A DNA stretch of 64,000 bases, from the NCBI RefSeq assembly GCF_026965555.1, contig NZ_CP114040.1, forward strand, positions 9,646,001 through 9,710,000. Reading direction: 5' to 3'. Shown piece by piece: positions 47,234 through 57,228 of the stretch (the first letter of the stretch is position 1; each line of letters starts with the position of its first letter). The DNA is from Nannocystis punicea (GTDB taxonomy: Bacteria; Myxococcota_A; Polyangia; Nannocystales; Nannocystaceae). Position numbers and translations under genes: made by a program. The notes beneath the pieces were generated by a model, which did no database searches, was not told where the DNA came from, and saw only the letters and a program-made list of their open reading frames with translations.

Positions 47234-49963
47234 ATGTCCACGACGCTGCCCACGCACTCGGCGACGCTCTCGGTGAGCGCCGACACCCTCACGGCCCCGT
47301 CCACCCAGCCGCCCGCGGATCGCCTCACCCGCGGCGTGCTCGTCGGTCGATACATCATCATCGACTGCATCGGCGACGGAGGAATGGGGCAGGTCTATTC
47401 GGCGTACGACCCGGATCTCGGTCGAAAAGTCGCGCTCAAGCTGCTGCACGACGATGCGACGGGCCACCAGCGCCAGGCCAGACTTCTCCGAGAGGCGCAG
47501 GTGATGGCACGCCTGTCACACCCGAACATATGCCCGGTGTACGACGTGGGGAGCTTCCACGGGCGGGTGTTCTTCGCCATGGAATTCATCGATGGGGAGA
47601 CGCTCCGGGCGTGGCTGCGAGCGCGCGCGTGGGAATGGCGGGAGCTCCTCGCGGTGTTGCTCGCCGTCGGTCGCGGAATCGCGGCGGCGCACGCGGAGGG
47701 GCTGGTGCACAGCGACCTCAAGCCCGAGAACATCATGCTCGGCGCAGACGAACGGCCGCGGGTGATGGACTTCGGGATCGCCCGCGTGGACGGAGCGCCG
47801 CGCACGGAGGCGCCGCAGTCCCTGTCCGGGCTCGCGCTCGACATGGAGAGCAGAGGGACCAGGACGATCAAGGGGACCCCGCAATACATGGCGCCCGAGC
47901 AGTGGCACGAGGACTCGCTCGACGCGCGCTCCGACCAATTCTCGTTCTGTATCGTGGTGTGGGAGGCGCTGTTCGGCGAGCGGCCGTTCGCCGACGGCCA
48001 CGTCGCGACGCATGTGCGGGCGCGGCAGGAGCTCCGCCCGCGCCCGCCTCCGCAGCCCTCCCTCGCGCCCTCGTGGCTGCGCGCCGTCCTCTTGCGCGGT
48101 CTGTCGGCGCGACCGGAGGACCGGTTTCCCACGATGGACGCCCTGCTGGTCGCCTTGGCCTCCGGACAGGCCAGGCGTCGCCGCTCCTTCATCGCCGCCG
48201 GAGCGGCCGCGCTGGCGCTCGTGCTCGGCGGCGCCGCTGGCGTGCGCTGGTGGGAGCACGAGCAGCAGGTCGCGGCGTGCGCGGGCGTGGGCGAGAGCAT
48301 CTTCGCGGACGCGTGGAACGAGGCCGTGCGAGCGCGCCTGCAGGCGAACTTCGCCGCCTCGGGGCTACCCGACGCCGGCGACCTCGCCGCGCGGATCGCC
48401 GGGTGGATCGACACCTTCGCGGGCCGCTGGCGACAGGTCCGCGCCGAGGCGTGCCTGGTCGGCGACGTGCACCCGCTCGGGTGCCTGTACGATCAACGCC
48501 AGCGGCTCCTCGGCCTGCTCGACGCGCTCGCGGAGGACGACCCTCGCGCCCGGTCCGGAGCGATCCGCATCGCCGCAGCGCTGCCGGACCCGAGGACCTG
48601 CGCCGACCCCGTGCTCGTGCCGTCCGCGCCGCCGGCCGAAGGATTCCATGCGCAATTGGTGGCGACCCGCCTGCGGCAGGAGCTGCGGCGCATCGAGGTC
48701 TCCGGAGCCTCCGGGCACCTTCACGAGGCGAGGGCGCGGGCGTTGGAGGTGCGTGGACAGGCCGCGAGCGCGGGGCTCCCGGGCCTCCACGCCGAGGCGA
48801 CGAACGTCGCCGGGATGCTGGCCGACTGGGACTCCGATTACACCGAGGCCGCGCGACTGCTGCGACGCGCGGTCGTGGAGGCTGGCGCATCGAAGCGCGA
48901 CGACGTCGCCGCCGACGCCGCGATCCGGCTGATCCTCGTCGTCGGTGACCACCAGGCTCGGCATCAGGAGGCGCTGGTGATCGGCGACTTCGCGGAGATG
49001 CTCGTGCGACGACTCCAGCAGGCCGATCGCTACCGCGGCGCGCGGCTGCTCGGTTTCCTCGCCGTCGTCCACCGGGGGACCGGCGCGCTGTCCGAGGCCG
49101 AGGCGCTCAACGAGCGAGCGCTCGAGCTGCTGCGGCGCGAGCTCGGGGAGGTCCACCCCGAGCTGTCGGTGTCGATGGGCCACCTCGCGAACATCTACTA
49201 CCAGCAAGGCAAGTACCGCGAGTCGCTGGCGCTGCACACCGCGGCGCTGGCGAACGCCGAGGCCCTGTACGGCGCGAACAGCATCGAGGCCGCGGCGTGC
49301 CTCACCAACATGGGCGCTGCCCACACCCAGCTCGACGAGGACGAGGCGGCGCTGCCGTTGCAGGAGCGGGCGCTGGCGATCCTCGAGCGCGCGCTCGGGC
49401 CCGAGGCCCCGGATGTCGCGCGTGCGCGCCACAACTTCGCGGTCGCGCTGGGCCAGCTCGGTCGACACGCGCAAGCCCGCGAGCAGATCGAGCGCGCCTA
49501 CCGGGCGGTCGAGGCCACGCTCGGCCCGACGCACCCCCAGACGGCGCTCACCCTCCTCGATTTCGCCTTCATGCAGAAGGAAGCCGGCGAGCTCGAGGCG
49601 GCCGAGCGGAACTACCGCCGCGTCCTGGCGCTCTGGGAGGAGACGCTCGGCACGGAGCACCCGCAGCTCGTCCTCGCCTTGAACGCGCTCGGCGGGCTCG
49701 CCCTCCAGGCGCAGCGCGCCGAGGAAGCGATCGTCGTCTTCGAGCGGGCCATCAAGCTCGGCGAGACCCGCGGCTCGCCGCCCGAGCTCGTCGCCGACGC
49801 CCGTGCGGGGCTCGCTCGCGCTGTGTGGGAGGCCCGGGGCGATCGGGTCACCGCGCTCGCGCTGGCGGGCAGGGCCGCCGCCGTCTTCCGCGAGGTCCGG
49901 GGCCAACGCCTCCCGGCGCTCGCCGAACTCGAGGCCTGGATGCAGCAGCTCGCCCCTCCGTGA
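47234..49963 (+). CDS. Ser/Thr protein kinase with transmembrane helix and TPR sensor half
   Basis: 909 residues from ATG 47234. The kinase domain covers about 40-310: IGDGGMGQVYSAYD, catalytic Lys69 (VALKLL), HSDLKPEN with Asp161 (His-Ser-Asp instead of HRD), DFG 179-181, GTPQYMAPEQ. A membrane helix follows a basic stretch (RRRRSFIAAGAAALALVLGG, about 315-335). The C-terminal 570 residues begin with a Cys-containing domain (about 345-450) and then carry TPR pairs (LANIYYQQGKYRESLALHTA, LDFAFMQKEAGELEAAERNY). This architecture is widespread in myxobacteria. The HSD form suggests activity without activation-loop phosphorylation. The FHA gene is convergent 13 bp away. Confidence 0.92.
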   Translation: MSTTLPTHSATLSVSADTLTAPSTQPPADRLTRGVLVGRYIIIDCIGDGGMGQVYSAYDPDLGRKVALKLLHDDATGHQRQARLLREAQVMARLSHPNICPVYDVGSFHGRVFFAMEFIDGETLRAWLRARAWEWRELLAVLLAVGRGIAAAHAEGLVHSDLKPENIMLGADERPRVMDFGIARVDGAPRTEAPQSLSGLALDMESRGTRTIKGTPQYMAPEQWHEDSLDARSDQFSFCIVVWEALFGERPFADGHVATHVRARQELRPRPPPQPSLAPSWLRAVLLRGLSARPEDRFPTMDALLVALASGQARRRRSFIAAGAAALALVLGGAAGVRWWEHEQQVAACAGVGESIFADAWNEAVRARLQANFAASGLPDAGDLAARIAGWIDTFAGRWRQVRAEACLVGDVHPLGCLYDQRQRLLGLLDALAEDDPRARSGAIRIAAALPDPRTCADPVLVPSAPPAEGFHAQLVATRLRQELRRIEVSGASGHLHEARARALEVRGQAASAGLPGLHAEATNVAGMLADWDSDYTEAARLLRRAVVEAGASKRDDVAADAAIRLILVVGDHQARHQEALVIGDFAEMLVRRLQQADRYRGARLLGFLAVVHRGTGALSEAEALNERALELLRRELGEVHPELSVSMGHLANIYYQQGKYRESLALHTAALANAEALYGANSIEAAACLTNMGAAHTQLDEDEAALPLQERALAILERALGPEAPDVARARHNFAVALGQLGRHAQAREQIERAYRAVEATLGPTHPQTALTLLDFAFMQKEAGELEAAERNYRRVLALWEETLGTEHPQLVLALNALGGLALQAQRAEEAIVVFERAIKLGETRGSPPELVADARAGLARAVWEARGDRVTALALAGRAAAVFREVRGQRLPALAELEAWMQQLAPP

Positions 49964-49976
49964 GGCTGGCCTCGTC

Positions 49977-50894
49977 TCAGTTCTCGAGGAGCGGGAAGAT
50001 CTCGAGCGACGCCACGCCGATCCGCAGCAGCCCCGTCCCGGGGCGCCGCTCGATCAGCCGGGCCGCGTCGGCGACCCCCGCGTCGGCGAGCTGACGACGG
50101 CTGCGAAAGATGTCGATGTACAGCCGATCGCCGTCGCAGTGGAGCTGGCGGAGCAAGTCGCTCTGCTCGATCCACCCCTGGCGATCGGCGGGCGAGGCCG
50201 CGTCACGCAGGCGCGCGCGCGCGAGCAGCAGCAGCGGGTAGTGATGGACCCGGACCTTGAGGTCGATCACGCCGCCGCGATGGAGCGCGATCATCTCCAC
50301 GGTCTCCTCGTCGCGGCTGACGCGGAACCGGAGACCGATCGAATCGATCGTGGGCTCGTCGCCCTGCGCCTCGTCGGTCTGCATCAAAGTCCCGGGCAGG
50401 TGGAGGTGCCATGCCCCGCTCGCCGAACGGACGGTGTCGCCGTCGCGTGCCTCGCTCACGCGACCCGCCTGCTCCATCGACCACCCGTGCTCGGCGCTGC
50501 GATGCACCGTGATCTCGGGCGCGTTCGAGTCGGGCAGCGCGAGCAGGCCGTCCTGCGCCTCGATCTGCGGGCCGCCGTCGAGTGGTACGGCGAAGGCCGC
50601 CGGCGGCTCGACGCCGGCGAACACGTAGCCGTCAGCGCTGCCGAAGCCGAGCGCCGCCCCCGCGGTCAGCGACACGCGCTCGCCGACGCCGACCCGCCGG
50701 CCCGCGACGAAGGTGCCGTTGCGGCTGCTCAGGTCTTGCAGCTCCCACGCGCGCCCGTTCCAGCGCACGAGCGCATGCTCCGCCGACACCTTGCGGTCTT
50801 CGAGGCAGACGGTGCATACGCGAGAGCGGCCGATGAGGCTGCGCTCGTGGAGAAACCACGCTCCTGCTCCGTCGATCCGGCGAATCTCGGCCAT
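49977..50894 (-). CDS. FHA-domain protein with winged-helix-like C-terminus
   Basis: 305 residues from ATG 50894. Residues about 18-80 form an FHA domain: LIGRSRVCTVCLEDRKVSAE has the GRS and SxxH phosphothreonine-binding features, then HALVRWNGRAWELQDLSSRN and GTFVAGRRVGVGE. A beta-rich middle part follows. The last 90 residues (PLLLLARARLRDAASPADRQ, GWIEQSDLLRQLHCDGDRLY, GTGLLRIGVASLEIFPLLEN) resemble a transcriptional-regulatory winged helix. The protein probably binds phosphothreonine on a kinase or partner, a natural fit with the convergent kinase gene at 47234. The longer frame upstream of ATG 50894 has no family features. Confidence 0.85.
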   Translation of the reverse strand: MAEIRRIDGAGAWFLHERSLIGRSRVCTVCLEDRKVSAEHALVRWNGRAWELQDLSSRNGTFVAGRRVGVGERVSLTAGAALGFGSADGYVFAGVEPPAAFAVPLDGGPQIEAQDGLLALPDSNAPEITVHRSAEHGWSMEQAGRVSEARDGDTVRSASGAWHLHLPGTLMQTDEAQGDEPTIDSIGLRFRVSRDEETVEMIALHRGGVIDLKVRVHHYPLLLLARARLRDAASPADRQGWIEQSDLLRQLHCDGDRLYIDIFRSRRQLADAGVADAARLIERRPGTGLLRIGVASLEIFPLLEN

Positions 50895-51075
50895 GGCGCG
50901 GCCGCACTGTAGCGCAACGCGAGCCCGTGGACCCGCTCTCGGCGCGTCCGCGGGACCATCGCCTCGCCGCGAGCGCGGGCGCGAACCCTGCGCGGCGCCG
51001 CACTTGCGAGTCCGGTTGATCCGCGCGCCCTTGGCGTTGGCCGAGCTCGAGCAGCTCGGACTGCAGCACCGCCGA

Positions 51076-51225
51076 TCAGAAGGGCGCGCCGAGCCAGCGA
51101 TAGATCGCCTCATTCGGGTCCATCCAGAGGAACTCCCGTCGCTGGCGACGGACACGTGCTTCAGCGACCCTTCGATGCCTTCCCACTCGTCCTCCGCATA
51201 TGTCGCGACGGAGGTTCCGCTCGCT
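51076..51225 (-). pseudogene. Frameshifted tectonin-repeat remnant
   Basis: On the minus strand one frame reads TYAEDEWEGIEGSLKHVSVA then SDG. If one base is added at CCC 51135-51137 (GGG on this strand) it continues EFLWMDPNEAIYRWLGAPF and stops at 51076-51078. This is the tectonin blade pattern (W-x-x-IxGxLKHVSVxSDGxxWxVxPNDxIYRW). Only one to one and a half blades remain, and a stop lies a few codons upstream. It may be the end of a lost lectin gene. The remainder of the 50895-51275 gap shows no gene. Confidence 0.65.
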
Positions 51226-51275
51226 CACGCTATTATCGAGCGGGAGGCGGCCTCAAACGGAGATAAAGTGGCGAG

Positions 51276-52775
51276 ATGCGCCGCCTCGCCCCCGTCCTGC
51301 TCCTCCTCGCGTGCGGCCCGGACCTCCCGACCCCCGGCGACGGATCCACCAGCGACATCCCCGGCTCGTCCTCCGCGCCCTCGCCGACGAACACCAGCGG
51401 CTCGCCCGCGACCACCAACACGCCCACGAACGCCACGACGAGCGCCCCCGACGACAACACGTCAACGACGCTCGACCCGCCCGCCACCACATCGACCACG
51501 ACCGGCGAGCCGACCCTGTGCGGCCCCGCGTGCGCCGAGCTGCGCGACATCACCGGCAACCTCGAGATCGAGCCCGGCACGGACCCACAGACCTTCGCCT
51601 GCGTCCGCCGCATCGACGGCGACCTCGAGATCCACGACCTGGCGGACGGCGACATCCTCGCGCACCTCGGCAACCTCGAGGAGGTCACCGGCGGCGTGAC
51701 GATCCGGGACAACGCCGGCCTCACCGACGTTCCGGGCCTCGGCTGCCTGCGCAGCGTCGGCGCCCTCCGTATTCAAGACAACGGCGCCCTCACCAGCCTC
51801 GCCGGCCTCGCCGGCCTGCGCAACGCCGGCAGCCTCAGTCTTCAGGACAACGGCGCCCTCACCAGCCTCGCCGGCCTCGCCGACCTCCGCCGCGCCGGCG
51901 GGATCTACCTCGACGGCCTCCCGGTCCTGAGCGAGCTCCCCGCATGGACGTTCGAACCCGACAACGCGCTCGGCGGCCTCAGCTTCATCGACCTCCCGGC
52001 CCTGACCGACCTCGACGTGTTCGCCGGCATGACCACCACCAACGGCGAATTCTACTTCACCGCGATCGGCTGCCCCGCGCTGACCAGCGTGGTCGGCGTC
52101 GGCGACCTGCTGCGGTCGGCCGACCCGGTGTTCGTCTATCTCCGCGACCTGGCCACGCTCACCGACCTCGCCGGCCTCGACGGCGTCCCCGCGTTCAACA
52201 ACCTCGACCTCCTGTCCTTGCCGCAGCTCGCCTCGCTGGCCGAGCTCGAGGGCACCCAAACGATCCACACCCTGAACGCTTCCTCGCTGCCGAAGCTTGC
52301 CGACCTCCACGGCCTCGAGGACCTCGCCGAGACCGACATCCTCGCCCTCGCCGACCTCCCGCTCCTCACCGACATGTCCGCCCTGTCCGCCCTGACGAAC
52401 ATCGCGGTCCTCTCCCTCGACCGCCTACCCGCCCTGCCCGACCTGTCGGGCCTGTCGTCGCTGCACACCATCAGCATCCAGCTCAGCCTCGGGTCGTGCG
52501 ACGACAGCCCCGACGCCGGCCTCGACAAGCTCGTCGACCTCACCGGCCTCGACAACCTCGAGGTCGCGTTGAACGTCGTGATCGGCAACAACGACGACTT
52601 CGCCGGCTTCACCGGCGCCCCCAAGCTCGCGACCGTCAGCGAGCTCCACGCCGTCCACAACCCCTCGCTCGCCCCCGGCACTCTCGCCGCCTGGGCCGCC
52701 ACCCTCGACCCCACCCCGATCCTGTGCGAGAGCCAGGACCTCGACATGTGCAGTTGCTTCGTATTCGACCCGTGA
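51276..52775 (+). CDS. LRR-like lipoprotein
   Basis: 499 residues from ATG 51276. Signal peptide MRRLAPVLLLLAC is followed by a Thr/Ser/Asn/Pro linker of about 60 residues, then a Cys pair (CGPAC). From about residue 90 come irregular leucine-rich units of 20-25 residues (LTSLAGLAGLRNAGSLSLQD, LPALTDLDVFAGM, LKLADLHGLEDLAETDI-like), resembling receptor L-domain solenoids. The end has a Cys cluster (CESQDLDMCSCF). The gene at 57229 has the same layout and similar final cap, so the two are paralogues. They flank 52.8-57.2 kb. Such solenoids bind proteins or glycans at the surface. Confidence 0.85.
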   Translation: MRRLAPVLLLLACGPDLPTPGDGSTSDIPGSSSAPSPTNTSGSPATTNTPTNATTSAPDDNTSTTLDPPATTSTTTGEPTLCGPACAELRDITGNLEIEPGTDPQTFACVRRIDGDLEIHDLADGDILAHLGNLEEVTGGVTIRDNAGLTDVPGLGCLRSVGALRIQDNGALTSLAGLAGLRNAGSLSLQDNGALTSLAGLADLRRAGGIYLDGLPVLSELPAWTFEPDNALGGLSFIDLPALTDLDVFAGMTTTNGEFYFTAIGCPALTSVVGVGDLLRSADPVFVYLRDLATLTDLAGLDGVPAFNNLDLLSLPQLASLAELEGTQTIHTLNASSLPKLADLHGLEDLAETDILALADLPLLTDMSALSALTNIAVLSLDRLPALPDLSGLSSLHTISIQLSLGSCDDSPDAGLDKLVDLTGLDNLEVALNVVIGNNDDFAGFTGAPKLATVSELHAVHNPSLAPGTLAAWAATLDPTPILCESQDLDMCSCFVFDP

Positions 52776-53151
52776 CGCGAAGCCTCACCGCATCGCCGCC
52801 ACCCGCCCCGCGTAGAACTTCTCGACCTCGGCCTGCCACCGCTCCGGCGCCTTCGCCAGCGCCCGCGATGAAGCGGGTACCGCCGAGTCAGGTGCGGTGG
52901 CGCAAGGAGCGGGAGCTGTTGCATCACGCCCTATCCCGCTCACGCGGGATCGTCGGTCCGACGATCTCAAAGGTCGGACGGGGAGATGCCGCCCCGGCCC
53001 GCATCCGCGGACCCTCGGTGTTCTGGCACTGGACCCGGCGAGAGTACTGTGGCTTGGAATTTCCCAAGCGCACTCAGTAGACGCTGCCAACCCTTCGCCG
53101 GCCGAAGGTACACCGAGACGAGGCCCCCCTTGCTTCCGAGATTCGCTTCGA
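52776..53151. other. Gap with possible gene remnant
   Basis: No complete gene. On the minus strand a short block ending at 52785 (SSRALAKAPERWQAEVEKFY, then AGRVAAMR) has coding character and could be the C-terminal end of a lost gene. A plus-strand frame from ATG 52867 (MKRVPPSQVRWRKEREL) is also open for about 70 codons. Neither shows a family. Confidence 0.3.
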
Positions 53152-55097
53152 ATGTTCATGCACAAACGGGCCTCGTGCTGGCGACGGTGCTAGCGATCGC
53201 GTTGCCCGAGGCCGAGGCCCACGCCGACTGCGGGTGCGACGGCACGATCACCGCCGACGGCGACGGACCCTGCCTGCGCTACGCGGCCCCGTCGGGCCCC
53301 GGCAACGACATCACGTTCCGCTTCGCCGAAGCGTACGAGTGCGGGCAGTACGTGACGGGCGAGTTCTTCGTCGTCGCCTCGGGCGCAGCGATCACTATCG
53401 CCGCGATCACGCCCGACGGTGCGCCGGGTCGTCACGGTGTCGACGTGAATCCCGATCCGAACGGACCGCAGCGCTGGGACGATCGCCTCGGCGACTACGC
53501 CGACGCGGTCGGCTTGCCGCTCGACGTCGCAGCGAACAGCTCGGTCGTCAAGTACGTGTCCGACAATCCCGCCGGTGATTGCGACGGCGATGCGGACGAG
53601 AAATCATGCGGACGGTTCGCCGCGGTGGTGACGATCGTGGACGCGGCGCCCGACGATCCGAGCACCGCGTTTCGTCCGCCGTTCGTCGGCGCGGACAAGC
53701 CGACGTTGTCCGCGGCGACGTTGCAGACGCAATTGTTGTCGCGGCTGTCGGCCGACTGCGCCGATGTGCCCACGCTCGCAACCGCCGAGGCGTGGACGCG
53801 GCACCTGCGGCTCGACTACACGAGCGACTCGGTCACGTGCGATCTGATGCCGCCGGAAGATGCGATCCCGAACGGCCGGCCGTGGTCGACCGACATCTGG
53901 GCCGACGACACCGACGTGCATGGGTGGCTGCACCTGGCCGACGTCTGCGACGCACCGCCGTGCACGCCCGAGCAGGATCTCGCGACGAAGATGCCCGTGC
54001 TCGTCGGCTACGTGCAGCACGGCATCGACGTGTGGGGCGTCGACCGGCAGGACGCGAGCCTGTTCCGCGGCGGCGGAGGCAACGGCGGCGGCAAGCTGCA
54101 CGCGTACGTGTTCGCGGCGACGATGCTCGCCGACGCGGAGATGCTCGCCGATCTCGCGGCGATCGACGAGGAGCGCTTCTTCGAGAGCGCGAGCTACTAC
54201 GCGGGCGAAGGCGGCGTCGCGCTGTGGGGCCAGCCGACCGGCGACGAGGCGGCGTACTGGAACGACTTCGGTGATCAGTCGACGCGGACGATCCGCGACC
54301 CGTACCACTCCATCGACGGCGGCTTCGAGCCCGGCGGCTGGTATCAGGACAACACGGCGAAGCCGACGCAGTACACCGCGCTCCTGATGCGGATCATGCC
54401 GGCTTTGCAGGCGAACTGGCCGGTGAACGGCGACGTCGTGCTCGCGTATGCGGATCGCTGGGTCGAGCACGGCGCGCTGACGCAGCCGGATGACTGCGCG
54501 CCGATCGGCGGCGAGTACGGCGTCGACTACGGTCCCGACGGCATGGGCGGCTGCATCGCAGGGGGCGGCCGCGTGCCCGAGCTCGACGGCAACAACGCGA
54601 ACGGAGGCAATCGTTCGCGCCCGTTCGGCGAGTGCATGTGGCAGAGCTTTCGCGCCTGCGCCGAGGACTGCTCGTGCCCGGGGCAATCGTGCAAGAGCGC
54701 GAGCATGTGCGGCAACGGCATCGTCGATCCGCACGAGGCGTGCGACGGCGACGACGCTGCGAGCTGCGCCGAAGGTTGCATCGCGCCGGGCCAGCCCGGC
54801 GCGTGCACGTGCGCGGACGGGGGCGCGGACGGGGGCGAGGGCGGAAGCGATGGCGCGGACGAAGGCGGCACCCCAACCGAGTCGGCGACTTCGATGGACG
54901 CCGACGACACGGCGACGTCGAACGCGAGCGCCGGCGACACGTCGAGCGGCTCGTCACCCGCGGAAGGAAACGACGACGACGCGAGCGGCTGCGGCTGCCG
55001 CTCCTCGTCGACGCCGCCACCGAGCCTGTTCTTCCTGCTGTGGATCGTCGCGTGGCGCCGCCGTTGCCGGCGGGCGATCGCCTCGTCGCGCCGCTGA
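53152..55097 (+). CDS. Secreted protein with probable MYXO-CTERM anchor; 5' end apparently frameshifted
   Basis: The main frame is open from 52986 to 55097 but has no good start. Adding one G to GGG 53168-53170 joins ATG 53152 to the main frame as MFMHKRGLVLATVLAIALPE then AEAHA, an ideal signal peptide, before DCGCDG. About 600 residues of extracytoplasmic domain follow with Cys pairs and acidic loops; no enzyme family is recognised. The C-terminus has an Asp/Gly/Ser spacer, GCGCRSSSTPPPSLFFLLWI and a basic end (VAWRRRCRRAIASSRR), the layout of the MYXO-CTERM sorting tail. The protein is probably processed and surface-attached. Confidence 0.75.
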
Positions 55098-55109
55098 TGC
55101 TCCACGCGA

Positions 55110-55605
55110 TCCCGCCGACCGCGAGTACCGCGACGCCGGCCATCATCACCACAGGGAGCTCGATCCCTGGTCACGACACCGACGAGGAAGAGCGCGGCAG
55201 ACGCTGCCGCCGCTCGCAACCGCTGCTGTCGGTGCTCGACGAGGATGTCGAGCCAGGTTTCCTCCGCAGCCACGCGGTGTGGACCGCGTGGATCGCTTTC
55301 GGTCAGCGCCGTATCTGCTCGACGCGACCGCCGACGACGAGCGCCGGCCGCGGCAGGTGCATCACGAATTAGGCCGGCTGTACCCGAGGGCGGTCACTGC
55401 ATCGACCGCCACCATCGGCTGACCGAGGCGGCTCAGCGCGCAGGCGCGGTTGAAGTGGGCGATCGCGATGTCGGGGCGACGGCGATGGCGGCGTCGAAGC
55501 CGGCGAGCGAGCCGGTGTAGTCGCCCTTGCGGTGGAGCTTGAGGGCGTCGCAGTTGTGCTTCGGGGCGGCCTTCGGTTGTTCGCGCAGGTCGCTGGACAC
55601 CGCCC
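55110..55605 (-). pseudogene. Degenerate region: two-helix membrane fragment and TPR fragment
   Basis: Two coding-like blocks lie on the minus strand. At about 55382-55605, SSDLREQPKAAPKHNCDALK then LHRKGDYTGSLAGFDAAIAV joins APDIAIAHFNRACALSRLGQ only if one base is added to GGGG 55473-55476; this is a TPR-like pair ending at a stop at 55362-55364. At about 55110-55330, AEETWLDILVEHRQQRLRAA then AASAALFLVGVV changes frame to VVMMAGVAVLAVGGIAWSIS, two adjacent hydrophobic helices. Both resemble pieces of an anti-sigma or TPR protein but neither is complete. Confidence 0.45.
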
Positions 55606-56228
55606 TGCCCGACCGCGTCGTCGTGCTGGCCGACGACTTCCTCCACCTCACCGGCCACGACCCGCTCACCGGCGCCGAGCAGGGCATCCATCGACGGGAA
55701 GCACCGCCGGGGGCCGCCCGGAGGCCGCGCTCAGACCCGCCGCGGCGCTGACGGGTCTCGTGCGCATGGTGCAAGAAGCGACCGGACGGCACGCTCAAAA
55801 AAATATCGCAAAAACCCGCAACGGTTCCCGTCTCCTTGTCGGCCTGGGCGATCGCGCCCGGCCCGGGAAGGAGCGCGCACGCAAACGGGATCGTAACGTT
55901 GGCCATCGCTGCCGGAGGCGGGCTCGTCATCCATGCGGTGACATTCACGGCCAACTCCGTCTGCGGCCACGTACAGCTCACCGAGACACCGGCAACGCCG
56001 CGACGGACGCCGAGAGGAACCCTCGACGACACCGGCGCGGACGAGGTGATGCGCGCCAAGACGGCCGCGATGGTGCGCATCATGACACTGCTTCACGGCG
56101 GCCCACTGCCTGCGCGCACCCGTCGTCTCCCGATGGCCCGGCGATCGTCGCCGGCAGAGTTCACGCGCGCGTGAACTGCAACGCTCGCGGGCACAGCGTC
56201 GTGCCCGCTTTGTCTGAAGGTCGAACAC
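55606..56228. other. Region upstream of the 56229 lipoprotein with no firm gene
   Basis: Frames are open on both strands but lack start sites, domains and consistent codon bias. A run of A residues at 55797-55804 and CGCAAAAACCCGCAAC just after are AT-richer and could hold a promoter. Nothing else is supported. Confidence 0.35.
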
Positions 56229-57020
56229 ATGAACAAGATCATCGTCATTTTTGCATCCCTGTCACTCGGGCTCGGAGCGGGCTGCGCGGGCGGCCTGAAG
56301 CTGGACAGCAATTCGCTGTTCAAGAAGAAGGCGGACGAATCGTCGGCTGCCTCGCCGGAGGCCGAGGTCGCCGCGGCGGGCGCGTCGGACAAGCCCACCG
56401 CGACCCCGCCCGCCGACCCCGCCGCGGAGCGGCGCGCGTACTACCAGCCGCTGATCGACGACGTCGATAAGCTGCAGCAGCAGCTGCCGGCGTGCTGTCA
56501 AAGCGAGGACTTTCTGCTGGAGCTCACGTCGCCGTACCCGAGCCATGAGTTCGTCAAGCAGTACAAGTCCGCCTGGTCGCACAAGTCGATGCGCAAGGCC
56601 GAAGACCTCGAGACGCCGGAGTGGAAGGCCGTCGAGGCGAAGTACGCGGAGCTCGACGAGGCGCTCGCCGCCGCGGTCCGCCTGCCGAAGGACGTCTACA
56701 AGGCCAAGGACGCGAAGCAGCTCAAGCGGCTCTTCTCCGACTACGCCGCGAGCCACACCAAGAAGTCCGTCGTCGACGTCGTGCTGCTGTACGACGACTG
56801 GGGCCGCAAGTCGGGCAGCGAGTGGCACGGCGACCAGCTGGTCAACTACGATCAAGGGTTCATGCGCGGGTTCGTCGTCGTCCAGGGAGACTCGGGCAAG
56901 GGCGAGGTCTGGGAATTCACTCCGCGCAAGGATTTCCTGGACGGCGGGAAGGTCAAGTTCGACGTCTACGTACCGGCCGAGGTCACGGACATCGCGCTCT
57001 CCTCCGTCGCCGCGAAGTAG
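56229..57020 (+). CDS. Hypothetical lipoprotein with helical domain
   Basis: 263 residues from ATG 56229; AAGG lies upstream. The signal peptide ends LGAGC. A spacer (SNSLFKKKADESSAASPEAE and Ala/Pro-rich run) leads to a mixed domain with a CC pair (LQQQLPACCQSEDF), Lys/Asp-rich helices (RLPKDVYKAKDAKQLKRLFS) and C-terminal strands (KVKFDVYVPAEVTDIALSSV). Lys content is higher than in neighbouring genes. No family is recognised. It is followed 208 bp later by an LRR lipoprotein. Function unknown; lipidation is well supported. Confidence 0.75.
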   Translation: MNKIIVIFASLSLGLGAGCAGGLKLDSNSLFKKKADESSAASPEAEVAAAGASDKPTATPPADPAAERRAYYQPLIDDVDKLQQQLPACCQSEDFLLELTSPYPSHEFVKQYKSAWSHKSMRKAEDLETPEWKAVEAKYAELDEALAAAVRLPKDVYKAKDAKQLKRLFSDYAASHTKKSVVDVVLLYDDWGRKSGSEWHGDQLVNYDQGFMRGFVVVQGDSGKGEVWEFTPRKDFLDGGKVKFDVYVPAEVTDIALSSVAAK

Positions 57021-57228
57021 GCGGAGCGCCGCGCGGCGCTCGCCTCGTTCCGCAGGGCGCGCTCGAGAGCGTCGCTCTGGCACGCCGCGGCCGCCTCGGC
57101 AAGGCCGAGGACGGCCTCGCCGGGCTGCACGCGCCCCTCGGCCTGCGCGCCGAACCGCGTTGCCCTGCGAGCACCTCGTGCTGGTGGAGCGCGCCGGAGT
57201 ACGTCGTCGCCTGTGATAACGTGGCGAC

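Noticed and set aside
55836..56174. A 112-codon plus-strand ORF before the 56229 lipoprotein
   Set aside because: The opposite strand is equally open, and neither shows a domain or consistent codon bias.
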